Source: a virus
DNA length: 39,989 nt
IMG/VR virus record: IMGVR_UViG_3300042542_003512
Span: 1 to 39,989 of that record
Reading direction: 5' to 3' (one strand)
The translations under genes were made by a program, and so were the position numbers. This document shows, in pieces, positions 23,547 to 30,001 of this stretch. Below the pieces are notes generated by a model, which saw only the letters and a list, made by a program, of their open reading frames with translations, was not told where the DNA came from and did no database searches. Each line of letters opens with the position of its first letter. The first letter of the stretch is position 1.

Positions 23547-23887
23547 CAGAAGGGAGCCTCTTCGAGGTGGGTGATTAGCTCCGGCCAGCGCTCCGCAGGC
23601 AGTTGCGAGGCGCGCTCGACGCCGAACTGGGTCATGATGCCCTCGACGAACGGCTTGCCTTTCGTGGCCACGGCGCGCAGCACGATGGGTGCCACGTCCT
23701 TCTCGAAGCTGAGCGCCGGTGCTGCAGGCTCGGGTGCTGCGAGCGCAACCGGGTTGATCTCAACGGGCTCGGCCGGCGGCGCGTAGGCGCGTTCGACATC
23801 TGCGGTGGGGTGCAGCTTGACGGCCAGCGACATGACCTTGCCGGCCAGTTCGGACAGCGTGTCGGCGTTGATCTCGATCTTATACAT
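23546..23887 (-). CDS. Unknown protein coupled to DUF2800 gene
   Basis: 113 residues: N-terminal strand-helix (MYKIEINADTLSELAGKVMS), a Pro/Ala linker (about 38-62) and a C-terminal helical part (IVLRAVATKGKPFVEGIMTQ, ERASQLPAERW). Overlaps both neighbours. The two-part layout joined by a flexible linker suggests an adaptor or accessory factor to the recombination genes. No family is recognised. Confidence 0.7.
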   Translation of the reverse strand: MYKIEINADTLSELAGKVMSLAVKLHPTADVERAYAPPAEPVEINPVALAAPEPAAPALSFEKDVAPIVLRAVATKGKPFVEGIMTQFGVERASQLPAERWPELITHLEEAPF

Positions 23888-24161
23888 TCTTCAGCTCCTC
23901 AATGAGACGGTCGCGTTCGGCGATCATCAGTTCCAATTGCTCAATCTCGGCGTGCAGTTCGTAGACCTTGTCGTCGAGCTGGTTGCAGTCGATCTGCAGG
24001 TCGTGGGCCTTCTGCTGCCACTCGGCCAGCTCCTCGCGGGCCTCTACATCCAAGTCCTCCAGACGCTCGCCCAGTACGATGGCCAGCTCGTGGCCGGAGT
24101 GGCGGGCGTCGTCGATCAAACGTGATGTGTCTTGGCTGCGCCAATAGTTGCGGTCGTTCAT
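23880..24161 (-). CDS. Coiled-coil protein, unknown
   Basis: 93 residues from the ATG at 24161, one base after the previous stop. Almost entirely charged heptads from about 30 to the end (LEDLDVEAREELAEWQQKAH, then YELHAEIEQLELMIAERD). Likely a parallel or antiparallel coiled coil. No catalytic motif is seen; position suggests early DNA-metabolism accessory. Confidence 0.7.
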   Translation of the reverse strand: MNDRNYWRSQDTSRLIDDARHSGHELAIVLGERLEDLDVEAREELAEWQQKAHDLQIDCNQLDDKVYELHAEIEQLELMIAERDRLIEELKNV

Positions 24162-24162
24162 G

Positions 24163-24330
24163 TCAAAAGTTCCATGGCTGGGCGTCGTACTGGGCGGCAA
24201 CAAGGCGGGCCTCGCGCTTGCCCTCGACGGCGTGTTCACACAGGTGGGTGCGGCGGCCCGCGTCGATGATCTCGATTTGGACCATCGCGCGGCCCTTGCC
24301 GAGCTTGTAATAGTTTGCTGCCTTGATCAT
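24163..24330 (-). CDS. 55-residue protein, unknown
   Basis: Start at 24330, 4 bases after the upstream stop, end one base before the next ATG, so it is held in a tight run of genes. Product: basic N-terminus (MIKAANYYKLGKGRAMVQIE), central strands, C-terminus ending AQYDAQPWNF. No domain is recognised. Confidence 0.65.
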   Translation of the reverse strand: MIKAANYYKLGKGRAMVQIEIIDAGRRTHLCEHAVEGKREARLVAAQYDAQPWNF

Positions 24331-24334
24331 CGGA

Positions 24335-24649
24335 TCAGGCCTTGCGCGCCACGACCTTGACGGTCGTGTAGCCCTTGCTGACCTTCTGGTTCTTGCTGAA
24401 CCAGCGGCCGTCCACGCCCAGCTCACGCAGCTTGGCTTCGGCGGCCTTGGCGTCGAGCGACTGGCGCTCTGCCACTTCCGACACCGTGGCGCGGAACAGG
24501 CTGCCGTCAATGGCAGTGTCGCCCGTGTTGACGATGAGCGCGATCAGGTTGGCCTCGACCGCCTTCAGTTCGGCGATCTGGGCCTTGATGTTGCCGAGGC
24601 GGTCTACGACCGAGGCGGCGAGGTCGATGGTGTTGGGCTGGGTAGCCAT
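24335..24649 (-). CDS. Small early protein, unknown, with strong phage leader
   Basis: 104 residues from the ATG at 24649, preceded by AAGGAGAGACC and the conserved ATCAGCAAC leader. N-terminal coiled region (LGNIKAQIAELKAVEANLIA), middle strand-turn (TAIDGSLFRATVSEVAE), C-terminal basic part (GRWFSKNQKVSKGYTTVKVV). I have the impression of similar small proteins in other phage early regions, without known function. Promoter-proximal position predicts high expression. Confidence 0.75.
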   Translation of the reverse strand: MATQPNTIDLAASVVDRLGNIKAQIAELKAVEANLIALIVNTGDTAIDGSLFRATVSEVAERQSLDAKAAEAKLRELGVDGRWFSKNQKVSKGYTTVKVVARKA

Positions 24650-24666
24650 GTGGGTCTCTCCTTCAG

Positions 24667-24710
24667 GTTGCTGATACACACCATATGGACTTATCAATCT
24701 CGGATTGCAA
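24667..24710 (-). promoter_or_regulatory. Phage promoter-leader module, copy in 24650-24715 gap
   Basis: TTGCAA (24710-24705), 17-base spacer, CATATG at -10, ATCAGCAAC beginning at 24675 (35 bases from TTGCAA start), then AAGGAG before the ATG at 24649. It fills the only clear gap between the primase-helicase and the small genes. Confidence 0.6.
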
Positions 24711-24715
24711 GCCCC

Positions 24716-26743
24716 CTATTCGTAAAAAATCACAACCCCGTTTTCCATCCGCAGTGGACCGTCCTTCTCCCTGCTAAGGTTCTGAATTGCCCGGACAACT
24801 GACTGGCGACGGATGTCGCGCTTGCCCGGCTCTGGTGGTGGTAAAGTATCGCAAGCCTTGCGGATCAGGTCCTCCGCGCGAATAACTGCATCCGCCGGGA
24901 ACAGGGTCGCCACCTCCAGTAGGTGGGTCTCAAGGCGGCCGCGACGCTTCACGCCCTTCTTGTCGTCGATGGCCGCCGGGCGCACGTCATCCTCGACCGC
25001 AACGCAGCTCGTGATGTCGTCACCGTCGTCGTCGAGGCCAAGCAGGATCGTCTCCAGCTTAAAGCCCCAGCGGACGCCGTCCTCGCCGTCCTTCATCTTC
25101 TCGATGACGATCTCGCGCCTGCCGTCCTCGTGGCGCAGGACCTCGATCTGCACGTCGGCGGCGGCCTTGATACCAGACCAGCCGCGCGAGCCCTTGCTCA
25201 GGTCCTTGCCCGCGTGGTGCACGGCGAGGTTCATCGCCCCGGTGGCGTCGTGCAGCAAGTTGATGTTGCCCAGCGCCCGGCCCATGTCCTCTGACGTGTT
25301 CTCGTTCGCGCCGGGCGTCACTTGCGCCAGTGTGTCGATGATTATCAGGTCAACCTCGCCGAGGTTCTTGATCTCGGCGATCACCTCGGAGATGTCGTCC
25401 CCGTCCAGAAAGTTCGGCGCGGCCGTGATGATGTGCAGGTCGTGCACGGTCCGCAGGTCGAACCCGTGGTGCTGGGCGTAGGCCTGCCCGCGCTTGCCCA
25501 GACCGGAGCCGCCTTCTGCGGCGATGACCACCACCCGCGCCCGCATCGTGCGCCGTGTGCGCCACGCAATGCCGCGCGCGACTGAGAAGGCGAGGTCGAG
25601 GGCGACGAAGGTCTTGCCGCTGCCTGACGCGCCGAACAGGACGCCAAGCCGCGCCTTGGGCAGCACGCCCTTGATCAACCAGCCCATCGGCTCGCGCTGG
25701 GTCAGGTCGTAGATCGGCACCGGGCCGAAGCGGCCGAGGCTCTTCGTCGGCAGCTCAGCCATGATCGCCTCGGCCTTGGCGAGCACCTCTTCGCGGCTGG
25801 CTGCCTCAGTAGGGCGGCTCTGGGCGTCCTTCGCCATCTTGATCACGCTGGCCATGGTGACCTGCCTGCGGGTCGAGCCCTTGCGCCTGTCGAAGCTGTC
25901 CCACTGGACCCGCATGGCCTCAGTGCTGACGTAGGTGTACCCGTCCTGAGACCACTCGTCCCACAGCTCGAAGCCGGTGTCGTCACCGTCGCACTCGTGG
26001 TGCAGCGCCATGCCGACCCTGATCCAGTCCGCGCGGCTCATGTTCGGATCGAGGCTGTTGACCAGCTCGGCCATGCGCTCGGGCGTCAGGCCCAGCCGTG
26101 GCTCACGGCCGGCCATGAAGTCGTCGGGGTCAACGACGTTGTTGATCAGCGGGCCGTTGAAGCGGCGCTCGCACAGGTCGATGACATGCTGATCGACGGT
26201 CGCCACCGTGTTCTCAAGGCCGATCATCTCGCAGGCGGGCAGGATGTTGCCCGTGAACGTGACAAACATTGACGTGGAGAACGTCTCAAAACCGAACTGC
26301 TCCGGCGTCGAGGGGCTCTTGTGGTTACCCAGATTGCCTTTGAGCGCGGCGCGGATGCCTTTACCCGATGGGCTGAACTCAGCATAGGTGCGCGCCACGA
26401 TCTGCTCGATCTCGGGCGCAATCTCGCCGCTCGGGCCGACGCAGTTGTCGAAGTCGAGGAAGGTATACCCAAAGTCGGGCAACGGCGCAAAGCCGACGCC
26501 AGAGTAGCCCATGCGCGCAGCCGCGTCGCGCGCAGCGGCAAACGGGGTCAGACGCGCACGATCTGTCGGCGAGCCCTGCTGGCCGTGGCGGATCGTGCCA
26601 TCGGTCCAGTACGGGACTTTGCGGGCCTTCGCCTCGCCGGGGTATTGCTCGAAGCGCCAGATGAGCCAGCCGGGGATGAGCCGCAGCTCCGCCGGCACCT
26701 CAAGGGCGCGGATTTTGGGCGCAATTGCCCTGACGCTCGCCAT
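24716..26743 (-). CDS. Primase-polymerase / RepA-type helicase fusion
   Basis: 675 residues from the ATG at 26743 with GGAGG 5 bases upstream; an in-frame GTG at 26755 is part of that ribosome site. N-terminal archaeo-eukaryotic-type primase/polymerase: LDFDN (D97, D99), SPSGKGIRA at 124-132, FETF and VTFTG around 152-165. PriCT-2 linker domain at about 222-303. C-terminal RecA-like helicase with Walker A GASGSGKT (371-378) and Walker B LIIID (466-470). It should prime and unwind DNA at the replication fork, replacing separate primase and helicase genes. Confidence 0.92.
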   Translation of the reverse strand: MASVRAIAPKIRALEVPAELRLIPGWLIWRFEQYPGEAKARKVPYWTDGTIRHGQQGSPTDRARLTPFAAARDAAARMGYSGVGFAPLPDFGYTFLDFDNCVGPSGEIAPEIEQIVARTYAEFSPSGKGIRAALKGNLGNHKSPSTPEQFGFETFSTSMFVTFTGNILPACEMIGLENTVATVDQHVIDLCERRFNGPLINNVVDPDDFMAGREPRLGLTPERMAELVNSLDPNMSRADWIRVGMALHHECDGDDTGFELWDEWSQDGYTYVSTEAMRVQWDSFDRRKGSTRRQVTMASVIKMAKDAQSRPTEAASREEVLAKAEAIMAELPTKSLGRFGPVPIYDLTQREPMGWLIKGVLPKARLGVLFGASGSGKTFVALDLAFSVARGIAWRTRRTMRARVVVIAAEGGSGLGKRGQAYAQHHGFDLRTVHDLHIITAAPNFLDGDDISEVIAEIKNLGEVDLIIIDTLAQVTPGANENTSEDMGRALGNINLLHDATGAMNLAVHHAGKDLSKGSRGWSGIKAAADVQIEVLRHEDGRREIVIEKMKDGEDGVRWGFKLETILLGLDDDGDDITSCVAVEDDVRPAAIDDKKGVKRRGRLETHLLEVATLFPADAVIRAEDLIRKACDTLPPPEPGKRDIRRQSVVRAIQNLSREKDGPLRMENGVVIFYE

Positions 26744-26760
26744 GTCGTCCTCCACAGGTC

Positions 26761-26997
26761 TTACAGCAGGTCGGCGCTGGCGCTCGGTGCGGCAAGCGCC
26801 CGGACGAGGTCGGGGCTCATGAGCTCATCGCGCGGCACGCCGTAGGCAGCCTCGATCACGACGGCCTTCTCCACTGGCACCCAGCCGCGTCGCTTCCATG
26901 CGTAGACGGCCTGATGCGACACGCCCATGCTGCGAGCGAAGCGAACGATGCCGCCGCCCTTGGCAATGGCGAGGTTGATGGCGTCAATGCGGGTCAT
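26761..26997 (-). CDS. YdaS/Cro-like helix-turn-helix regulator
   Basis: 78 residues. HTH at about 15-37 (GIVRFARSMGVSHQAVYAWK) followed by VPVEKAVVIEAAYGVPRDEL, the arrangement of YdaS-type Cro relatives. It is the only clear DNA-binding transcription regulator in the window and lies early in the leftward block, so it is a candidate to act at the TTGCAA promoters or TGCAGC hexamers. No CI-like partner is visible, which argues against a classical lysogeny switch. Confidence 0.85.
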   Translation of the reverse strand: MTRIDAINLAIAKGGGIVRFARSMGVSHQAVYAWKRRGWVPVEKAVVIEAAYGVPRDELMSPDLVRALAAPSASADLL

Positions 26998-27167
26998 GCG
27001 TCTTCCATTTTGTTGATCTCGAACCGAAACCGCTCGTCACGGATGCCCCAAATGTGGGTGCGTTCCATGTACTGGGCTTTGAGCTTGACCAGCCGGTCGT
27101 TGACGGCGTCCAACTCGGCCTGCAGCCGGTCGCGCTGGGCGAATGCCTCGCGTGCCTCGGCGATCAT
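26994..27167 (-). CDS. 57-residue coiled-coil protein
   Basis: ATG at 27167 overlaps the upstream TGA and the stop overlaps the regulator's ATG. Charged helix (FAQRDRLQAELDAVNDRLVK) followed by a basic/aromatic end (RTHIWGIRDERFRFEINK). No family is recognised. Confidence 0.65.
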   Translation of the reverse strand: MIAEAREAFAQRDRLQAELDAVNDRLVKLKAQYMERTHIWGIRDERFRFEINKMEDA

Positions 27168-27421
27168 TTGCGCTCTCCCTTGGCCCCGAAGCGGCCAGTC
27201 TTGGGGTCGCGAAAGTACGCCTGCTTGAGGGTGTCCTCCAGACGCTCGAGCTTCGAGCGCAGGACGCGGATGACCAGCTCGTTGGTCGCGGCCTCGGACG
27301 CTTTGGTCTCGGCCTCGCCGAGCTTGACGTACAGGGCCTCGATCTCGCGCTGCTGGCTGGCGGAGAGCCAGCGAGCCTCGCGCAGTGCGCCCCACGGGTT
27401 GATGATTTCACTGATGCTCAT
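27164..27421 (-). CDS. Coiled-coil protein, unknown
   Basis: 85 residues from the ATG at 27421, with AGGAGAGACCA directly upstream. Helical throughout (SASQQREIEALYVKLGEAET, then VLRSKLERLEDTLKQAYF), ending in a basic tail (RDPKTGRFGAKGERK). Its start overlaps the 3' end of the preceding gene by 14 bases, and a TTGCAA promoter-leader copy lies within that gene. Function unknown. Confidence 0.7.
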   Translation of the reverse strand: MSISEIINPWGALREARWLSASQQREIEALYVKLGEAETKASEAATNELVIRVLRSKLERLEDTLKQAYFRDPKTGRFGAKGERK

Positions 27422-27854
27422 TGGTCTCTCCTGTGGCTGAGTAGGATAGTGTGACAGATGCAATGGCGGCTTGCAATGGTTCTCGCGTCAGATTAGCACG
27501 ACCCCGCGCCCGGCCGTTGGCGCGGGCAGCCTCGTAGACGGTCGGGCGTTGCGCCTTGAGCGCCGCCGTGCAGCGCGCCACTGAGCCCCAGCCGTAGTCG
27601 TGGGCCAGCTCGCTGAGCGTCCGGTTGCCGATGTCGCGGCTGTCGGACGGCAGCGTCGGCATGGTGCCGGGCGGCCGGGGCGGGTTGTGGGTGCGACGCG
27701 GCGGTGCCTCCTCCTTGGCCACGCGCGCCTCTACGGCTGCGTGCTGCGAGATTTGGCTCCTGAGCCGCTCGTTGGCGTAGATGCGCTCCATGCGTCCCGT
27801 CTCGGGGTACAGCCACCAGAAGCGCCTGTTGTGGATGATGGGTTTGCGGGTCAT
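27408..27854 (-). CDS. Basic protein, possible DNA binding, unknown
   Basis: 148 residues, Arg- and Pro-rich middle (EEAPPRRTHNPPRPPGTMPT), then a helical segment (TLSELAHDYGWGSVARCTAA) with helix-turn-helix-like spacing, then GRARGRANLTREP. ATGA overlap with the previous gene. Its 3' 60 bases also contain promoter-leader elements for the next gene, so coding and regulatory functions overlap. Confidence 0.65.
   Translation of the reverse strand: MTRKPIIHNRRFWWLYPETGRMERIYANERLRSQISQHAAVEARVAKEEAPPRRTHNPPRPPGTMPTLPSDSRDIGNRTLSELAHDYGWGSVARCTAALKAQRPTVYEAARANGRARGRANLTREPLQAAIASVTLSYSATGETNEHQ
27433..27476 (-). promoter_or_regulatory. Phage promoter-leader module, intragenic copy
   Basis: TTGCAA (27476-27471), then RTTGCAT-type element, CACACT at -10, and CTCAGCCAC at 27441 (35 bases from TTGCAA), followed by AGGAG. 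The leader differs from ATCAGCAAC at two positions. It lies inside the end of the upstream gene. Confidence 0.45.
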
Positions 27855-28180
27855 GCGTCATCCTCTTCGGGGTCGTGGCCGTACCGCTCGCGATAGACCT
27901 TCAGACCGAACAGCAGAAACTGCGTGAGGTCCGGCGGCTCTTCGTTACGCTCATCAAAGAACTCGGCGTAGGGTATGCGGTAGGTGTAATGCTCGCCGTT
28001 GTCGGCGAAGGCGTCCTCAAGGAAGACGACGATGTGGCCGTCCATTAGGTAGATTTCGAGGCGCTGCTCACGCAGCCACCGCGAGACGGCTTTGTTGATG
28101 AGCGTCTCAACGTCATCGAGATTGACGTGGAAATCGATGTCGCCCTTAGTCGTCTCGGGATCGGGGTTAACGTATGTCAT
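27851..28180 (-). CDS. Acidic protein, unknown
   Basis: 109 residues from the ATG at 28180; an in-frame TTG at 28192 is possible but less likely. Alternating strands and helices (FHVNLDDVETLINKAVSRWL, IYLMDGHIVVFLEDAF, YRIPYAEFFDE), very acidic end (DPEEDDA). No domain is recognised. Acidic small early proteins of this kind are often host-takeover or DNA-mimic candidates, but nothing here proves that. Confidence 0.7.
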   Translation of the reverse strand: MTYVNPDPETTKGDIDFHVNLDDVETLINKAVSRWLREQRLEIYLMDGHIVVFLEDAFADNGEHYTYRIPYAEFFDERNEEPPDLTQFLLFGLKVYRERYGHDPEEDDA

Positions 28181-28185
28181 GATCT

Positions 28186-28302
28186 TTACCAATCTGTGTT
28201 ATCAAGGTCGTCGAGGGTGATGGGCGGCTGCCGGATGATGATGTAGGCGGCCGTGCCCACGAGGGCGAGGATGGCCAGAGCCAGCCAGTTGTTGCTCGTC
28301 AT
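28186..28302 (-). CDS. 38-residue single-helix membrane protein
   Basis: ATG at 28302 overlaps the upstream stop (ATGA). Hydrophobic helix (WLALAILALVGTAAYIII) followed by a short acidic tail (TLDDLDNTDW). Small early membrane proteins may affect superinfection or host envelope; function unknown. Confidence 0.65.
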   Translation of the reverse strand: MTSNNWLALAILALVGTAAYIIIRQPPITLDDLDNTDW

Positions 28303-28496
28303 CGTGTGGTCCTTTCCAGTGCCCAGAGGGGTGCACAGCGCTCGCCTGCGGCCGTGTCCACCAGCACCATCTGGTGGTCCTGACAATAGGCCTCGGCGCG
28401 CTGGCGGGCCTTCTTTTCCCACGCGCACACCCACAGGGTCAGGCCGAGGCAGGTGAGGAGAAGACAGGTTAGGCCGATCAGTGTGCGGTTAGTCAT
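28299..28496 (-). CDS. Small membrane-anchored protein, unknown
   Basis: 65 residues; ATGA overlaps at both ends. N-terminal hydrophobic helix with three cysteines (LIGLTCLLLTCLGLTLWVC), then a soluble tail with two further Cys (YCQD, ERCAPLW). No clear lipobox. With the following 38-residue protein it forms a pair of early membrane proteins. Confidence 0.65.
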   Translation of the reverse strand: MTNRTLIGLTCLLLTCLGLTLWVCAWEKKARQRAEAYCQDHQMVLVDTAAGERCAPLWALERTTR

Positions 28497-28732
28497 GCCG
28501 CCACCTGCGCGGCGATGCGGCTGATGCTGCGGCAGGCGGCGATGGCCTGCCGGCGGGCGTCCTCGCGCGGCCCCCACTGCAGCCAGTCGGCCGTGGGGTG
28601 GAGCAGGGCCCACGCGGCGCTGCTGATCGAGCGCGTCGTGGGGCACAGGGCCTGCGGCGGCCCGGCGGTCTCGGCCGGCTTGCCGTCGCGCCACTCTTGC
28701 TTGGCGATGTCTTCCTTGAGCCATGTGTGCAT
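28493..28732 (-). CDS. Small protein, unknown
   Basis: 79 residues with GGGAGACGACCA ahead of the ATG, matching the leader of the 29134 gene almost exactly. Trp-rich (five Trp), N-terminal helix (MHTWLKEDIAKQEWRDGKPA) and a C-terminal Ala-rich helix. No family is recognised; early block position. Confidence 0.65.
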   Translation of the reverse strand: MHTWLKEDIAKQEWRDGKPAETAGPPQALCPTTRSISSAAWALLHPTADWLQWGPREDARRQAIAACRSISRIAAQVAA

Positions 28733-28744
28733 TGGTCGTCTCCC

Positions 28745-29137
28745 TTACTTGAGGTGTTTGACGGCACCGCGAGCGCCGATGCGGACGTGGAAGCCGGACT
28801 TTTCTGTCTCGTCATCTTCGCGCCGGGCGATGCAGCGCACGTAGACGTGCGAGCCGATCCACGGGGTCTGTGTTCGCTTGCTCGTTATCAGGTGGCCCGG
28901 CGTCACATGCTGCTCGATCAAGCGCTGCACAACGGCGCGCTGCATGTCGGTGATACCGGCGCGCATGCCTGCCGCCCGCTTGGCCTCCACGATATCTCGC
29001 TCGGCGTACATGGGCAGCCAGCGGGTCGGCCCGTGGGTCGTGCTGCCGTCGGCGTGCGTGTACTCCACGCGCCAGCCGCGAAGGCCGCCGCAGGGCGCGT
29101 AATCTTCGACCACGTGGGCGTCGATGATGTCGGTCAT
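28745..29137 (-). CDS. Unknown early protein with duplicated leader
   Basis: 130 residues. N-terminal strands (EDYAPCGGLRGWRVEYTHAD), a central helical part (RDIVEAKRAAGMRAGITDMQ) and a basic beta C-terminus (HVYVRCIARRED, GFHVRIGARG). The 28 bases over its start (29132-29159) are identical, in reverse orientation, to those over the rightward gene start at 29996. Function unknown. Confidence 0.7.
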   Translation of the reverse strand: MTDIIDAHVVEDYAPCGGLRGWRVEYTHADGSTTHGPTRWLPMYAERDIVEAKRAAGMRAGITDMQRAVVQRLIEQHVTPGHLITSKRTQTPWIGSHVYVRCIARREDDETEKSGFHVRIGARGAVKHLK

Positions 29138-29159
29138 CGGGTGTCTCCTTGGTTGCTGA
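29132..29159 (-). repeat. 28-bp leader copy, left arm of long inverted repeat
   Basis: On the minus strand it runs from TCAGCAACCAAGGAG through ACACCCGATGACC, covering ribosome site and first codons of the 28745-29137 gene. It is perfectly complementary to 29974-30001. Confidence 0.95.
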
Positions 29160-29322
29160 AGGCCGGCACTGCGCCGATGTATTCGGCGTCGGTGTTTGCG
29201 CCTGCGTGGCGGGTGTATGTCAGGCCGACCACCTCTTTGGCGCGGCGCGCGGTGCGGTATGACTGCACAAACGCCTTGCCGGTGTCGCGGCTGGTAAAGC
29301 GAACTTGATAAACCTTGCTCAT
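29134..29322 (-). CDS. 62-residue basic protein, unknown
   Basis: Start at 29322 after TTATCAGCAGCAGGAGACG, a variant of the shared leader. Two short strands (MSKVYQVRFTSRDTGKAFVQ) and a basic segment (YRTARRAKEVVGLTYTRHAG). It could be a small nucleic-acid-binding protein; no family is recognised. Confidence 0.7.
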   Translation of the reverse strand: MSKVYQVRFTSRDTGKAFVQSYRTARRAKEVVGLTYTRHAGANTDAEYIGAVPAFSNQGDTR

Positions 29323-29347
29323 TGGTCGTCTCCTGCTGCTGATAAGG

Positions 29348-29590
29348 TTAGTACTGAATGCCGGTCTTGAGGGCTTCGACCATGCTGCCCACCGGCAGCC
29401 AGCGGTCACCGTAGAACAACTCGTGGCGCACGAACCACTCGCGGCTGCTGCCGCCGCTCTCCGTGCCGCCCATCACCTCGAAGGTGCGGCCGTCGTAGGT
29501 CACGTCGAACTTGCCGTTGCCGGTCTTGACGATGTCGAGATCGGTGCAGTTGAAATGGTATTCGCGGCTGTTGATGGTGGCGAGGGCCAT
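29348..29590 (-). CDS. First leftward early gene, unknown
   Basis: 80 residues from the ATG at 29590 behind ATCAGCAACGGAG. Beta-rich start (INSREYHFNCTDLDIVKTGN, FDVTYDGRTFEVMGG) and helical end (VGSMVEALKTGIQY). Closest leftward gene to the control region, so expected to be among the earliest expressed. Function unknown. Confidence 0.7.
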   Translation of the reverse strand: MALATINSREYHFNCTDLDIVKTGNGKFDVTYDGRTFEVMGGTESGGSSREWFVRHELFYGDRWLPVGSMVEALKTGIQY

Positions 29591-29602
29591 GTGCGTCACT
29601 CC

Positions 29603-29645
29603 GTTGCTGATGACCTCTTCTCTCATAACCAACGTGAGGTTGCAA
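29603..29645 (-). promoter_or_regulatory. Phage promoter-leader module, main leftward copy
   Basis: TTGCAA (29645-29640), 17-base spacer with GTTGGTTATG at the second-element position, GAGAAG at -10, ATCAGCAAC starting at 29611 (34 bases), then GGAG before the ATG at 29590. The -10 is poor for sigma70, suggesting help from an activator. Confidence 0.55.
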
Positions 29646-29655
29646 TAGCCTAATT

Positions 29656-29921
29656 TGCAGCATGAGCACTTTTTTACACGTGCTGCAGCATGCAGCATTA
29701 GCAGCACGGTGCAGCGTGATGCATCATGCTGCAAATGGTGCAGGTCGGGTAATGCAGCATTTCTGCAGCACGGAGGGGACACACCCCTTTAGGGGTGCCC
29801 CCCACTGCTGCAAATGCTGCACCGAGCAGATGCTGTGCTGCGCTGTAAAAATCCATGGTGTGATGACCAGCCCCGGAAGCTGAAGATGCAGCGTGATGCG
29901 TCGTGCTGCAGATGCTGCAGC
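29656..29921. repeat. Cluster of TGCAGC/GCTGCA hexamers
   Basis: Hexamer starts at 29656, 29682, 29684, 29691, 29710, 29728, 29753, 29764, 29807, 29816, 29887, 29905, 29914 and 29916, both orientations. Several sit in longer copies: ATGCAGCATT followed by GCAGCACGG at 29690-29709 and 29752-29773. No coding explanation. Confidence 0.9.
29710..29743 (+). repeat. 34-base direct repeat, copy 1 (copy 2 at 29887-29920)
   Basis: Begins TGCAGCGTGATGC and ends GGTGCAG here, CTGCAG in copy 2; 30 of 34 positions are identical and all four differences are single-base changes. The copies lie 177 bases apart in the control region. Confidence 0.9.
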
Positions 29922-29938
29922 ACCTCGTAAAATATCGC

Positions 29939-29981
29939 TTGCAACGGTGCGTTGCATGTGAGATGGAGGGTCATCAGCAAC
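29939..29981 (+). promoter_or_regulatory. Phage promoter-leader module, rightward copy
   Basis: TTGCAA (29939-29944), spacer containing GTTGCATGTG, GATGGA at -10, ATCAGCAAC starting at 29973 (34 bases), AAGGAG before the ATG at 29996. The only plus-strand member of the promoter family; it lies next to the TGCAGC cluster. Confidence 0.55.
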
Positions 29982-30001
29982 CAAGGAGACACCCGATGAC
30001 C
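29974..30001 (+). repeat. 28-bp leader copy, right arm of long inverted repeat
   Basis: Identical in reverse orientation to 29132-29159. It covers the leader, Shine-Dalgarno and the first codons of the rightward gene, and the two arms enclose 814 bases including the whole control region. Confidence 0.95.

Larger units (their letters stand above)
29591..29995. other. 405-bp divergent control region, possible origin
   Basis: The only long gene-free stretch and the only divergent point: leftward genes start at 29590, rightward at 29996. It carries two promoter-leader modules facing out, 14 TGCAGC/GCTGCA hexamers between 29656 and 29921, a 34-base direct repeat (29710-29743 and 29887-29920, 4 mismatches), and a 6-bp hairpin CACCCC-TTTA-GGGGTG at 29782-29797. 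There is no convincing coding frame. A repeat-rich divergent region could be a replication origin, an operator cluster or both; sequence alone does not decide. Confidence 0.7.

Noticed and set aside
22725-23786. 353-residue plus-strand frame opposite DUF2800 gene
   Set aside because: DUF2800 catalytic and cysteine motifs lie on the minus strand; shadow.
29782-29797. CACCCC-TTTA-GGGGTG hairpin as a terminator
   Set aside because: Six-base stem without T-tract, in a region where transcription starts rather than ends; kept only as part of the control region.
29996-30001. Extension of the first rightward gene upstream to a GTG near 29903
   Set aside because: It would read through the TTGCAA module and hexamers; ATG at 29996 has AAGGAG at proper spacing.
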